A stretch of 64,000 bases of DNA, from positions 2,542,001 to 2,606,000 of the forward strand of contig NZ_BAAAWN010000001.1 in assembly GCF_039535095.1 (NCBI RefSeq), given 5' to 3'. The position numbers and the translations under genes were made by a program. Below the pieces are notes generated by a model that did no database searches, had not been told where the DNA came from, and was given only the letters and a program-made list of their open reading frames with translations. The first letter of the stretch is position 1. Every line of letters starts with the position of its first letter. The DNA is from Arthrobacter ramosus (GTDB lineage Bacteria; Actinomycetota; Actinomycetes; Actinomycetales; Micrococcaceae). Shown here piece by piece: positions 27,246-35,587 of this stretch.

Positions 27246-28016
27246 TCAGATGAGCCGGCCGGCAACAAGGAAATCGGCTAGTTCGGCGGCGGCATTGCCC
27301 TCGTCGACGACTTTCCGGCCCATGGCCCGGGGCGGGCGCCCATTCGCGGACACCATGACGCTGCGAGTGGGGCTGAAGCTTCCTACGCCGAGATCCGATC
27401 GCCCGAGGGTCTGCAGTGATTTCTTCTTCGCCTTCAGGATTTCCTTGAAATTCGGGAACCTAGCCTCGGCCGCACGCTCTGTCACCGAAATCACCGCCGG
27501 CAAGTCTGCGCTCACCGAGAGTGTGCCGCCTTCGACCCCGACCATGCCGCTCACGGAACTCGACGTGATCGTCGCCGTGCCCAAGGAGGGCAGCAGGGGC
27601 AAGCCCAGCCGCTCGGCAACCATCGCCGGCACGACCCCGCCGCGCCCGTCGGTGGACTCATTGCCGGCCACCACCAGGTCATATCCGGTCCAGGACAACG
27701 CCGCTGCCAAAGCCGCGGAAGTCGCGGACGCGTCAGCCCCGGCCAACCCGTCATCTGCGACATGAATCGCCGAGTCCGCGCCCATCGACAACAGTTTGCG
27801 CAGCGACTTCGTGCTCTGCGCCGGGCCGACGCAGAGCACGACGACCTCGGCACCCTTGTTCTCATCTTTGAACCGCAGGGCCACCTCCAGGGCACGCTCG
27901 TTGATCTCGTCCGGTATCCGGTCCGAAGCCACCCGGTCCAGCAGGCCCGTCTGAAGGTCCAATATCCGCTCATCTTCCGTATCCGGAACTTCCTTCGCCA
28001 AAACAACGATCTTCAT
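27246..28016 (-). CDS. etfB: electron transfer flavoprotein, beta subunit
   Basis: 256 residues. [14 protein letters not shown] start, [20 protein letters not shown] (AMP-binding loop region) and the C-terminal [11 protein letters not shown] are standard EtfB features. AGGAG precedes the ATG. It is followed 31 bp later by etfA and then the b-type cytochrome. Confidence 0.93.
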   Translation of the reverse strand: MKIVVLAKEVPDTEDERILDLQTGLLDRVASDRIPDEINERALEVALRFKDENKGAEVVVLCVGPAQSTKSLRKLLSMGADSAIHVADDGLAGADASATSAALAAALSWTGYDLVVAGNESTDGRGGVVPAMVAERLGLPLLPSLGTATITSSSVSGMVGVEGGTLSVSADLPAVISVTERAAEARFPNFKEILKAKKKSLQTLGRSDLGVGSFSPTRSVMVSANGRPPRAMGRKVVDEGNAAAELADFLVAGRLI

Positions 28017-28038
28017 GTTGTTCTCCTCGGTCCTTCTC

Positions 28039-28128
28039 TCATTGCAAATGTGGTGGATGTGCGGATGGCACCGGCACGCAAAAGTAGTCCATGTACGTGA
28101 GCATCTCAACGAGGCTGAGCTCAGTCAT
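28039..28128 (-). CDS. 29-residue stub overlapping the hydrolase stop
   Basis: ATG at 28126-28128 overlaps the hydrolase A stop (ATGA) and opens MTELSLVEMLTYMDYFCVPV before a stop at 28039. In the other hydrolase copy the same position starts a full CitE-like gene. The stub is therefore the product of the duplication junction, or the clipped start of another gene, and is probably not functional. Confidence 0.4.
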   Translation of the reverse strand: MTELSLVEMLTYMDYFCVPVPSAHPPHLQ

Positions 28129-28976
28129 GGTTGGTCGCCTTCCGCGAAGAAGTCCAGGAGGGAGTCGGTGAATTGTTTGGGCTGTTCGCGGGGGATGTAA
28201 TGGCCGGTCTCGAACCATTCGACCCGCACGTCGGGCATGACCTGCTGAAGACGGTCGATGATGGGCTGGTCCAGGACGTTGCTGGTGCGCCCGATCATGT
28301 ACAGGGTCGGCATGGCCGCCTTCGCCGACATCTCCCACAGGTACTCGACGTCGGGCAGGCTCACCGAGCCGGTGATCCACTGCAGGTCCGGGTCGGCCTT
28401 GGGCACCAGCTTGCCTGCCCAGTTCCGGCGCACCTGGTACTGCACGTGCAGGTCGATGAACTCCTCGACCCACTCCGGGTGCTGCGCCACGTAGAACTCG
28501 CGCACCTCGTGCTCGTCACGGAAGCCGCGCAGGTTCGTGTTGCGCGCGATGAAGTCCCGCATGAACCGCGCACCCTCGACGCTGGTCGCCGGCCCCGCGT
28601 CCGAGAGCGCCATCCGCCGCACCTGCCCGGGGTTCTCCCCCGCGATCGCGATCGAGACGCGCACCCCGTTGGAGTGCCCGACAAGGTAGTAGGGTCCGAT
28701 GCCCATCTGCCCGAGCAGGCCGGTGACATCGCCGGCGAACGCCCGCACCGCGTAGCCCTGCGGGGACCAGCTGCTCTCCCCGTGACCGCGCAGGTCCGGG
28801 GCAATGACGTGGTACTTCTCGGCAAGACGGCGCGCGATCGGATCCCAGGTGTGGGCGGTCACGTTCAAACCGTGCACCATCACCAGCGGCTGGTTGCCGC
28901 GCTTGCCCCATTCCAGGTAGTGGATGTCCAGGCCGTTGACCCTGGCCCGGCCTTCTTGATACTCGTGCGCAGTCAC
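28125..28976 (-). CDS. alpha/beta hydrolase, copy A
   Basis: 283 residues. Alpha/beta-hydrolase fold with oxyanion HG (MVHGLN), the nucleophile elbow GHSNG (Ser), and a late His in FETGHYIPRE. Resembles C-C bond, ester or lactone hydrolases of catabolic pathways; sequence alone does not decide between them. GTG start with AGAGGAG upstream. It differs from copy B (52131-52982) by only two residues visible to me (Ala/Gln near residue 140; Ile/Val near 250). It sits upstream of etfB on the same strand. Confidence 0.88.
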   Translation of the reverse strand: MTAHEYQEGRARVNGLDIHYLEWGKRGNQPLVMVHGLNVTAHTWDPIARRLAEKYHVIAPDLRGHGESSWSPQGYAVRAFAGDVTGLLGQMGIGPYYLVGHSNGVRVSIAIAGENPGQVRRMALSDAGPATSVEGARFMRDFIARNTNLRGFRDEHEVREFYVAQHPEWVEEFIDLHVQYQVRRNWAGKLVPKADPDLQWITGSVSLPDVEYLWEMSAKAAMPTLYMIGRTSNVLDQPIIDRLQQVMPDVRVEWFETGHYIPREQPKQFTDSLLDFFAEGDQP

Positions 28977-29039
28977 AGTGCTCCTCTTTGAGTTGGTCCG
29001 GGCTCAACACGCCCGGCAGACCAGCAATTCCATCCTAAC

Positions 29040-29052
29040 TATATGTATGAAT
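29040..29052. promoter_or_regulatory. AT-rich motif upstream of hydrolase A
   Basis: TATATGTATGAAT lies 64 bp upstream of the GTG. Similar sequences precede hydrolase B, the ABC substrate-binding gene and the acyl-CoA dehydrogenase. Candidate operator or part of the promoter. Confidence 0.35.
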
Positions 29053-29100
29053 CGGATATTTGTCACCCCTTCACGCCACACCCCGCCAACACCCCGAAGC

Positions 29101-29484
29101 TCATGTCGAACACGCATAAGCCTTGAACCAGCCCGTAAATCAAACGGTGTTTCCAGCCTGACGCGGCACAACGGGGGTTCGGGGAAAGAAGTTTTTGGAT
29201 ATGGCGCATGGAACCCTTGGAACCACTAAAGCGAGTAAGCCACCCCTGATGCGTCTGCCAGGTGCCGTGTGGCCAGGTGATTGAAATCGTCCTCGCAATT
29301 GTTGCGCTCGTTTGCGCAGGCGCCGTTAGAACCGCACGTTGGGGTTCGCCGAGGAAGTGCGTCGACCCGGGGCACTCGCCGTCCTCGGCCGAGCAGCGCT
29401 TCTGTCTTAGGCTTCGCTGCCGGGCCGGCACCTAAGGCATCGGATCAAGGGCATGCATGCTGATGGTGAAGCCGTGCGCCACCG
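29101..29484. other. intergenic, no gene seen
   Basis: About 380 bp beyond the duplication edge. No supported frame. Confidence 0.35.
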
Positions 29485-29690
29485 AAAGGGGCGGCCCTGG
29501 AGGATCTCGCGAAACTCTTTGAGAAATTACAGGCGGTCGCTCGGTCATGGAACCATGAGTGGGAGGAATTCAGCCCGTTCCTGGACTTTGACTCGGAAAG
29601 CCCGCCGCGGTCTGCTGCACCATCTAAATTGAGTTGTTGAACGCCCACCATCGCGCGCGCCAGAGGCCACGGCCTCCCGACGCCGTGACC
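29485..29690 (+). mobile_element. decayed IS256-type (Mutator) transposase fragment
   Basis: Plus-strand codons from about 29490 read ALEDLAKLFEKLQAVARSW then NHEWEEFSPFLDFDSE, the segment W-x(2)-WEEFxPFL of IS256 transposases. After a frameshift, CTI-stop-IELLNAHHRARQRPRP is recognisable as the family's CTTNAIESLNARxRRAxxxRG. Stops and shifts show it is dead. It lies ~400 bp from the edge of hydrolase copy A. Confidence 0.65.
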
Positions 29691-29776
29691 ATCGCGGGCC
29701 GCTAGCCGGACACGGAAAACTTACTGAACAAAACCGCCGGCAGCACGCAAATGAAACTGATCCGGGGGAATAACAC

Positions 29777-30550
29777 CTAGGCCCAGGTGATCCGCGACGC
29801 GACAAAGCCCGGGGAGGCGGCCTTTATCTGCTCGAAGTGGGTGCGGAAGTGTTCGCGTGCGAGTCGTTCAGCGAGGTCGGCATCTCCGGCTATGACCGCC
29901 TCGCCGATGGCGGCGTGTTCATGGCGAATCGTACTGTCGGTCGTCTTCTCGGCGAGGCCGATATTGACCAGTCGTGACGTGTACATCTCCTTCAGCGCCG
30001 TGGCGAGTAGATTCAGCACAGTGTTTCCGGTGCTCAGCGCAAGCGTGTAGTGAAAGTCATTGGCGCGCTCCACGATGATGCTGGGCTCAGCACCATCCCC
30101 CGCTTCACGGTCCAGCGCTCGGCGAATCTGCTCCGCGGATTCCGGCGTGAGTGATTCAGCGGCTTTGCGCGCGACAAGAGGCTCGAGAAGGAGGCGCGCC
30201 TCGGCCAGTTCTTCAAGCGTCGCCCCGCCCAGATTGAGATAGAGGGAGAAACTGCGGCTGACATCGCGCGGGTTGACGCGCAGAAGCACAGGGCCGCCAC
30301 CGGGGCCCGAGCGCAGGACGATCAAGCCAAAGGTTTCGAGGATGCGCAGCGCCTCGCGCAGGGAGCCACGCCCTACATCGAAATGCTCGATCATCTCAGC
30401 CTCGTTCGGCAACCGGTCCCCGGCCTGAAGTTCCCGCTCGATGATTAGTTCCAGGATCGCCGAAGCGACGCGTTCCGACGTCTTGACCTGGCGACCTAGA
30501 GCGGTCGGCGATGCATCCGCAGTCCAAAGGCTGGACGTTGAGGTTTTCAT
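29777..30550 (-). CDS. GntR-family regulator, FadR/FCD type
   Basis: 257 residues. Winged HTH near residues 25-90 (LPNEAEMIEHFDVGRGSLRE, ALRILETFGLI) then an FCD effector domain with metal-binding-type residues (FHYTLALSTGN, HEHAAIGEAV, EHFRTHFEQI). FCD-type GntR proteins usually sense organic acids and repress catabolic operons. The ATG at 30550 is used; a TTG three codons upstream is possible. It lies between the hydrolase/ETF unit and an SDR/HpsN-like unit and could bind the AT-rich motifs noted upstream of several island genes. Confidence 0.88.
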   Translation of the reverse strand: MKTSTSSLWTADASPTALGRQVKTSERVASAILELIIERELQAGDRLPNEAEMIEHFDVGRGSLREALRILETFGLIVLRSGPGGGPVLLRVNPRDVSRSFSLYLNLGGATLEELAEARLLLEPLVARKAAESLTPESAEQIRRALDREAGDGAEPSIIVERANDFHYTLALSTGNTVLNLLATALKEMYTSRLVNIGLAEKTTDSTIRHEHAAIGEAVIAGDADLAERLAREHFRTHFEQIKAASPGFVASRITWA

Positions 30551-30722
30551 GCGATTCAACCTATCGATAAGGGGGTATTCCTACCATAATATTCCCGATC
30601 GACAATTGCTTGACCATTTCCTCGTCGGCGAAGTGTCATCCGCCGGTCCTGCGGTGGACGCGACGCTCCCGGCATGTTGTTACACACCCACGGCAGGCCG
30701 GTCAGATAGGTGCGGCAGGAAC

Positions 30723-31469
30723 TCAGTGGATGGTATATCCGCCGTCGACGAGAATCGTCTGGCCTGTGATCAGACCGGCGGCGTCGCCGAGCAGGAAGGC
30801 GACGGCTCCCACGACGTCGTCGGGCTCACCGAAGCGGCCCAGCGGTATGCGAGCGAGCAAGGTGGCGGCGAAGTCCGGCTGTGAGAGCGTCGATTCAGTC
30901 AACTCAGTACGAATGAAGGTTGGTGCCACTGTGTTGACGCGGATGCCCAAGTGCCCCCACTCGAATGCCATGCTTCTGGTCAGCTGAATGACGGCTGCCT
31001 TGCTGGAGCTGTATGAAACGCGATCTTCGATGGCGACGATGCCCGCCTGGGATCCAATGTTTACGATCGACCCTTTGATTCCCTCGGCGGCCCATTGTTT
31101 CGCGATGGTTTGAGACAGAAAGAACAGACCTTTCGCGTTCAGCTGATGAACCTGGTCCCATGCCTCAGGGGTGACCTCGAAGGCTGGTTGTGGCACGTTC
31201 ACGCCCGCGTTGTTGACGAGCAGGCTGATTCCTGCGCCCTGGGCGTGCAGCCGCTGGATGACAGCGGCGGCCCCGTCGATATCTGTCACATCCAGCACCA
31301 CCGGCGACGTTCCGTAGCGCTCAGCGATCTGCTCGGCCTCGGCAGGTACCCGGGAAGTGCCATAGACGGTGGCACCAAGTTCGTTCAAGCCGTCGGCGAC
31401 TGCCCGGCCGAGCCCGCGGCCGGCCCCGGTGACGAGGACGGCGCGGCCATCGAGTCGAAAGGAGAACAT
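30723..31469 (-). CDS. SDR family oxidoreductase
   Basis: 248 residues. TGAGRGLG (about 14-21), NNAG, IGSQAG and YSSSK define a classical SDR. GGAGG precedes the ATG at 31469; a much longer in-frame extension overlaps the next gene and is rejected. It lies 34 bp downstream of the HpsN-like gene and is co-transcribed with it. Pairing an HDH-family enzyme with an SDR occurs in C3-sulfonate and polyol catabolism. Confidence 0.88.
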   Translation of the reverse strand: MFSFRLDGRAVLVTGAGRGLGRAVADGLNELGATVYGTSRVPAEAEQIAERYGTSPVVLDVTDIDGAAAVIQRLHAQGAGISLLVNNAGVNVPQPAFEVTPEAWDQVHQLNAKGLFFLSQTIAKQWAAEGIKGSIVNIGSQAGIVAIEDRVSYSSSKAAVIQLTRSMAFEWGHLGIRVNTVAPTFIRTELTESTLSQPDFAATLLARIPLGRFGEPDDVVGAVAFLLGDAAGLITGQTILVDGGYTIH

Positions 31470-31503
31470 GGAAACCTCCGGTGCATGGGTGGGCGCCAAG
31501 GGT

Positions 31504-32844
31504 TTAGTCTTTCCGTGCGGCAGACTGCGGCATCCACTCGAACGTGTCGCCCCGGTACTTGGCCACCCGAACGTCACCCGAGCGCGCGTGACCTTCAAAG
31601 CGCTCGACGCGGGCCGCACGGCCGGTGATCTCACCCAGCATGGCACTGGATTCTTCGTTGCGCACCTCCTGGTAGGTGACCGTGCGAAGAAACTTGCCGA
31701 CCCAGAGCCCGCCGGTGTAGCGGGCTGCACCTCGGGTGGGAAGCACATGGTTAGTGCCAATGGTCTTGTCACCGTACGAAACACACGTCCCTTCGCCGAG
31801 GAAGAGAGCACCGTAGTGTCGCATCTTCTCCAGCGCCTCCCGAGGCTGTGCAGTCATGATTTGCACGTGCTCGAACGCGTAGCCGTCGGCCAGCGCGTAC
31901 GCCTCGTTGAGGGTGTCGACGACGTGCACCTCGCCGTAGTCCCGCCAGGCCGCTTCCGCGAAGTCGCGGGTGGGCATACCGGGCAAGAGCCGATCGACGT
32001 GATCGATCACGGCACGGCCGAGATCCTCCGAGGTGGTGATGAGGACGGCCGGGGAATCGGGTCCATGTTCGGCTTGCGAAAGTAAGTCGACGGCGACGAC
32101 GAAGGGATCCGCGTGCTCGTCGGCGACGATGAGCACTTCGGTCGGCCCGGCGAACAGGTCGATGCCGACCTCGCCGAATAGCTGGCGCTTCGCTTCGGCA
32201 ACAAAGGCGTTGCCAGGTCCTGCCAGCATGTGCACGGGGTCGATGGTTTCGGTGCCCACCGCCAGGGCCGCTATCGCCTGGACGCCGCCAAGGATGTATA
32301 TTTCGTCGGCGCCGGCGAGGTGCAGGGCGGCAACAGTGGCGTCCGGGATGCCGCCGTCGATGGGAGGCGTAGCGGCGGCGACGCGCTCGACGCCGGCCAC
32401 CTTGGCGGTGACCACGGTCATGTGCGCCGAGGCGAGCAGCGGATAACGGCCGCCCGGAACGTATGCGCCGATGGTGGTGACGGGCACGTTCTTCTGCCCC
32501 AGAAAGACACCGGGGAACGTTTCAACCTCGAATTCTTGGAGCGAGGCAAGCTGATGCTCGGCCATGGTGCGCACCTGGGTCTGCACGAAGCGGATATCGG
32601 CGAGCACCTGTCCGGGCACGCGGGCCATCACGTCTGCGATCTGTTCAGCACCAAGGAGGAACGATTCCGGTGCCCACGCATCGAACTTCTGTGAGTATTC
32701 GCGTACGGCCACGTCGCCGCGGTCGCGGATATCGGCGATCACCTCCTCGACGGTGTTCTTTACCTTGGGATCAGAGCCGGCCACGCGTTCCCCGGCGGCG
32801 CGGGTCTTGAGGGCTAGGGAAGTTGATGTGAATAGGGCGCTCAT
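31504..32844 (-). CDS. histidinol-dehydrogenase family, HpsN-like (sulfopropanediol dehydrogenase type)
   Basis: 446 residues. Zinc and catalytic residues of the HisD fold are retained: Gln and His in LLSQAEHGPDS, Glu-His in YAFEHVQI, Asp in SYGDKTIGTNHVLPT, His in ERFEGHARS. The nucleotide region AYVPGGRYPLLASAHM is also typical. No other his genes are present, and the YGDKTIGTNHVLPTRGAARY wording resembles the HpsN branch (R-2,3-dihydroxypropane-1-sulfonate 3-dehydrogenase) more than biosynthetic HisD; this is from memory of family motifs. It would oxidise a primary alcohol to a carboxylate using two NAD. AAAGGA precedes the start. A LacI regulator is divergently encoded. Confidence 0.75.
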   Translation of the reverse strand: MSALFTSTSLALKTRAAGERVAGSDPKVKNTVEEVIADIRDRGDVAVREYSQKFDAWAPESFLLGAEQIADVMARVPGQVLADIRFVQTQVRTMAEHQLASLQEFEVETFPGVFLGQKNVPVTTIGAYVPGGRYPLLASAHMTVVTAKVAGVERVAAATPPIDGGIPDATVAALHLAGADEIYILGGVQAIAALAVGTETIDPVHMLAGPGNAFVAEAKRQLFGEVGIDLFAGPTEVLIVADEHADPFVVAVDLLSQAEHGPDSPAVLITTSEDLGRAVIDHVDRLLPGMPTRDFAEAAWRDYGEVHVVDTLNEAYALADGYAFEHVQIMTAQPREALEKMRHYGALFLGEGTCVSYGDKTIGTNHVLPTRGAARYTGGLWVGKFLRTVTYQEVRNEESSAMLGEITGRAARVERFEGHARSGDVRVAKYRGDTFEWMPQSAARKD

Positions 32845-32883
32845 GGATGTCCTTTACCGGGTTCATGTTCGGAGTGGTTGAAT

Positions 32884-32899
32884 ATGTATACGTATACAT
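32884..32899. promoter_or_regulatory. 16-bp perfect palindrome, LacI-type operator candidate
   Basis: ATGTATACGTATACAT with central CG sits between the divergent HpsN-like and LacI genes, about 40 bp before the former and 80 bp before the latter. Size, symmetry and central CpG fit LacI-family operators, so the protein encoded at 32979 probably binds it. Confidence 0.6.
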
Positions 32900-32978
32900 C
32901 ATGAAATGGCCGTACAGCAAGACTGTAAGTTGATGAGGACAAGAATGCAGGTTGATGAGGAGAGGACGGATCAGAGCG

Positions 32979-33980
32979 ATGGCAGCGACAAGCCGTGACG
33001 TGGCCCGCGAGGCCGGTGTCTCGCAGGCGACAGTGTCGCGCGTGCTCACCGCCGGGACACCCGTGAGCGAAAAAACGCGCGCCCGTGTCATGGACGCCAT
33101 GGCGCGCATTGGCTATGTCCCGAATCGTGCCGCGCGGACCATGAAGACCGGTCGCACCGGGACCATCGGCGTCGTCGTGGCCGACCTTGGCAACCCGTTC
33201 TACCCGCAGCTTCTCGAGGCGCTCAGCCGCAGCCTCGATGCCTCCGACCACCGTATGACCGTATGGGTCTCGGACGGGGGCAAGAATCAGGCCGCCCTTG
33301 ACGCGATCCGGGAGGGGACCGTGGACGGGGTGATATTCACCACCGTCACCGAGCACTCCCATGAACTGGCACGGGCGCTCGAACAGCGAAGCCCCCTCGT
33401 GCTGGTCAACCGCACCGTCGAGGGCGCCGATTGCGATCAAGTCTCAAGCGCCAACCGGCAAGGCGCCGGCCTGATCGCCAACTACCTGGTCGCCCACGGG
33501 CGCACACGGATCGCATTCATCGGCGGAACTCCCTTGGCCAGCACCACGGCGCAGCGCCTTGGAGGCTTCTCGGACCGTCTGGCCCGACTCGGTCACCCCC
33601 TCCCCGACGAACTCGTCGCTCACGGCGCGTACACGCACGAAAGTGGGTGCCGCACCGCCGCGCAGCTCCTCCACCTGAACCCGGGCATCAACGCCCTCGT
33701 GTGCAGCAACGACCTCCTTGCCTTCGCCGCCCTCGACACAGCCAAGGCTGCCGGCATCCGCGTGCCCGAAGACTTGTGGGTGATCGGCTACGACGACATC
33801 CAACAATCGTCCTGGCGGTCACTGAACCTCACAACAGTGCGGCAGGACGTGGCGCAGTTGGCCGCGGAGGCAACCCGGCTGCTCTTGGCCCGGCTCGACG
33901 ACCCTGACCGCCCTGCGATCCGCGTCGAGCTCGAGCCTACCCTCGTGGTGCGCGCCTCAAGCGCGTTCGCACCCGCCTGA
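32979..33980 (+). CDS. LacI-family transcriptional regulator
   Basis: 333 residues. HTH at about 4-24 (TSRDVAREAGVSQATVSRVL), hinge helix (GYVPNRAARTMKTGRTGTIG) and a periplasmic-binding-protein-like effector domain (VVADLGNPFYPQLL, VSSANRQGAGLIANYL, VIGYDDIQQSSWR). The ATG at 32979 begins the HTH; an in-frame ATG at 32952 would add nine basic residues. Divergent from the HpsN-like operon, the likely target. Confidence 0.9.
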   Translation: MAATSRDVAREAGVSQATVSRVLTAGTPVSEKTRARVMDAMARIGYVPNRAARTMKTGRTGTIGVVVADLGNPFYPQLLEALSRSLDASDHRMTVWVSDGGKNQAALDAIREGTVDGVIFTTVTEHSHELARALEQRSPLVLVNRTVEGADCDQVSSANRQGAGLIANYLVAHGRTRIAFIGGTPLASTTAQRLGGFSDRLARLGHPLPDELVAHGAYTHESGCRTAAQLLHLNPGINALVCSNDLLAFAALDTAKAAGIRVPEDLWVIGYDDIQQSSWRSLNLTTVRQDVAQLAAEATRLLLARLDDPDRPAIRVELEPTLVVRASSAFAPA

Positions 33981-34284
33981 ACCGTCGCCCCCTCACGCCC
34001 GCAGCCGAGCCCTCCCGGGAACAGATTGAACACTCTGTAGTGCACGGGTGAGGAGTTAGAAACTTGGTCGATGCGGATTAATATATCTATACTCATAAAT
34101 TAGTCGTTTCTGGATCCGCCAGCTGGCTCCTTGCCTGCCCCACGCCAACGCGTGGCGGACCGACACGAACCTGGAATCAGGCATAACCGACAGGAAATCC
34201 CATGACGCTTTTCTCGCTCGGCGCGGCCGGGGCCACATCAGAGTCCGATCAGCGGTGGGGCCGTGCTGTGGGATTGAGGTAGCA
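33981..34284. other. intergenic, no gene seen
   Basis: About 300 bp before the MFS gene. It contains an AT-rich tract (34078-34105, TAATATATCTATACTC) that probably belongs to the MFS promoter. Confidence 0.35.
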
Positions 34285-35559
34285 GTGCCGCGCTCCACCA
34301 ACCGTCCCGTCGTCACCGTCGGTGAGGTGCGGGCCGCCTCCGCGGGCGTGATTGCGCTTGCGGCGGTGTCAGGCGTCCGGTTCAGCTACGGCGTGATTCT
34401 GCCCGGCCTGTCCGATCAGTTAAATTCGACCATTCTTGTGCTGGCGATGCCTTTCACCGTGCACTGGCTGGTGTTCACGTTGACGGCGCCACTGGCCTGG
34501 CGGGTGTTTGCACGCTATGGAACCCGGTTCATGTTCATAGCCGGCGGGGTGTTGTGCGGGCTGGGGATGGCAGCGCTTCCTCTCGTGACGTCTCCAATCG
34601 AAGCTACCCTGACATACGGCATCCTCGTTGGCTTGGGGACGCACGGCCTGGGACAGATGGCCGCCAACCATCCCGTACTCATGATCTCGGATCAGAGCCG
34701 GCGGGACCGCCTCTTCGGCGTGGTGGCCTGTGGTGCCCCTGTCGGTACGGCCGCATACCCAGCGATCAGTGCGCTCGTCACCGACGCCACCGACTGGCGA
34801 GTGGCTGCCGTCGTCGTTGGCGCGACGGTGCTGGGCACCAGCTTCTTCGCGGCAATGCTCCTCCCGTCCCGCTACCCCCGCCGTGGACTGGTGCCCGGGG
34901 TGCATACCGCGACCCGGCCTCGGGCGACGGCGCCGTGGCGCGAAGCGTCCTTCCTGCTGCTGTGCGCCGCCTTCTTCACTTCACTGCTTGTGCAGACGGC
35001 CGTACCCATCCTCCTTCCTGTCTGGGGAGCAGGCCAAGGCTTCAGCGCGGCACAGCTCGCCATAGCGTTCACCATCATGGGCTCTGCCGGACTGGTTGGA
35101 CGTTTCGTAATGACGGGAACCGGATGTGTTTTCGGTCGCCAACTGTGGGCCGTCGTGCCCGTAGGGCTGCTGGGAGTCTCCGGCTTCGTCGTCGCTGTCT
35201 TCGCCTCCAACGAGTGGTGGTTGTATATCGCCGTCCTTCTGCTCGGATTCAGCACGCCCGTCTTCGGCGCCCTCTTCGCCATAGCCACTCTGGCCTGTTT
35301 CCCGCCGGAACGTTATGCGCAGATCAGCGGGGCACTTCTCGTGCCCGTCGGGATCGGGGCCGCAATATCTGGACTGATCCCTGGCCTTGCCGACAACCAT
35401 ACCGTCCCGTTTACCCTGATCTGGCTGCTTCTTGCGGGCATGCTCGCCAGCGGCTCAGTGCTCTTCCTCGTCGCCGAGCGGGTATCCCCCGTGTACCGCG
35501 CTCAATTGGCGGTGTCGACAAGTTCCCCTGAGGGTGCGGACAGGCGACGGGCACCGTAA
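34285..35559 (+). CDS. major facilitator superfamily transporter
   Basis: 424 residues, about twelve hydrophobic segments. Typical MFS features include LVGLGTHGLGQMAANHPVL and the paired halves joined by a Pro/Arg/Thr-rich cytosolic loop (about 200-230). The GTG at 34285 follows GAGG at good spacing. It is monocistronic and converges with the CoA-transferase gene. An uptake system for an organic acid of the island is plausible. Confidence 0.85.
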   Translation: MPRSTNRPVVTVGEVRAASAGVIALAAVSGVRFSYGVILPGLSDQLNSTILVLAMPFTVHWLVFTLTAPLAWRVFARYGTRFMFIAGGVLCGLGMAALPLVTSPIEATLTYGILVGLGTHGLGQMAANHPVLMISDQSRRDRLFGVVACGAPVGTAAYPAISALVTDATDWRVAAVVVGATVLGTSFFAAMLLPSRYPRRGLVPGVHTATRPRATAPWREASFLLLCAAFFTSLLVQTAVPILLPVWGAGQGFSAAQLAIAFTIMGSAGLVGRFVMTGTGCVFGRQLWAVVPVGLLGVSGFVVAVFASNEWWLYIAVLLLGFSTPVFGALFAIATLACFPPERYAQISGALLVPVGIGAAISGLIPGLADNHTVPFTLIWLLLAGMLASGSVLFLVAERVSPVYRAQLAVSTSSPEGADRRRAP

Positions 35560-35587
35560 AACAGCATCCCACCGACGACTCACGGCA

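Larger units (their letters stand above)
28125..29100 (-). repeat. 976-bp duplication, copy A (derived)
   Basis: Matches 52131-53106 base for base except for a few substitutions, with no indel. It spans the hydrolase gene, its promoter and the last ~10 codons of the Gfo/Idh-type gene (AASGCW...GVA and stop). In copy B that gene is complete, so copy A, which carries only its tail, is the transplanted one. Confidence 0.9.

Noticed and set aside
31470..31811. N-terminal extension of the SDR ending at 30723
   Set aside because: The extension overlaps the HpsN-like gene and has no SDR character; GGAGG and the Rossmann start support 31469.
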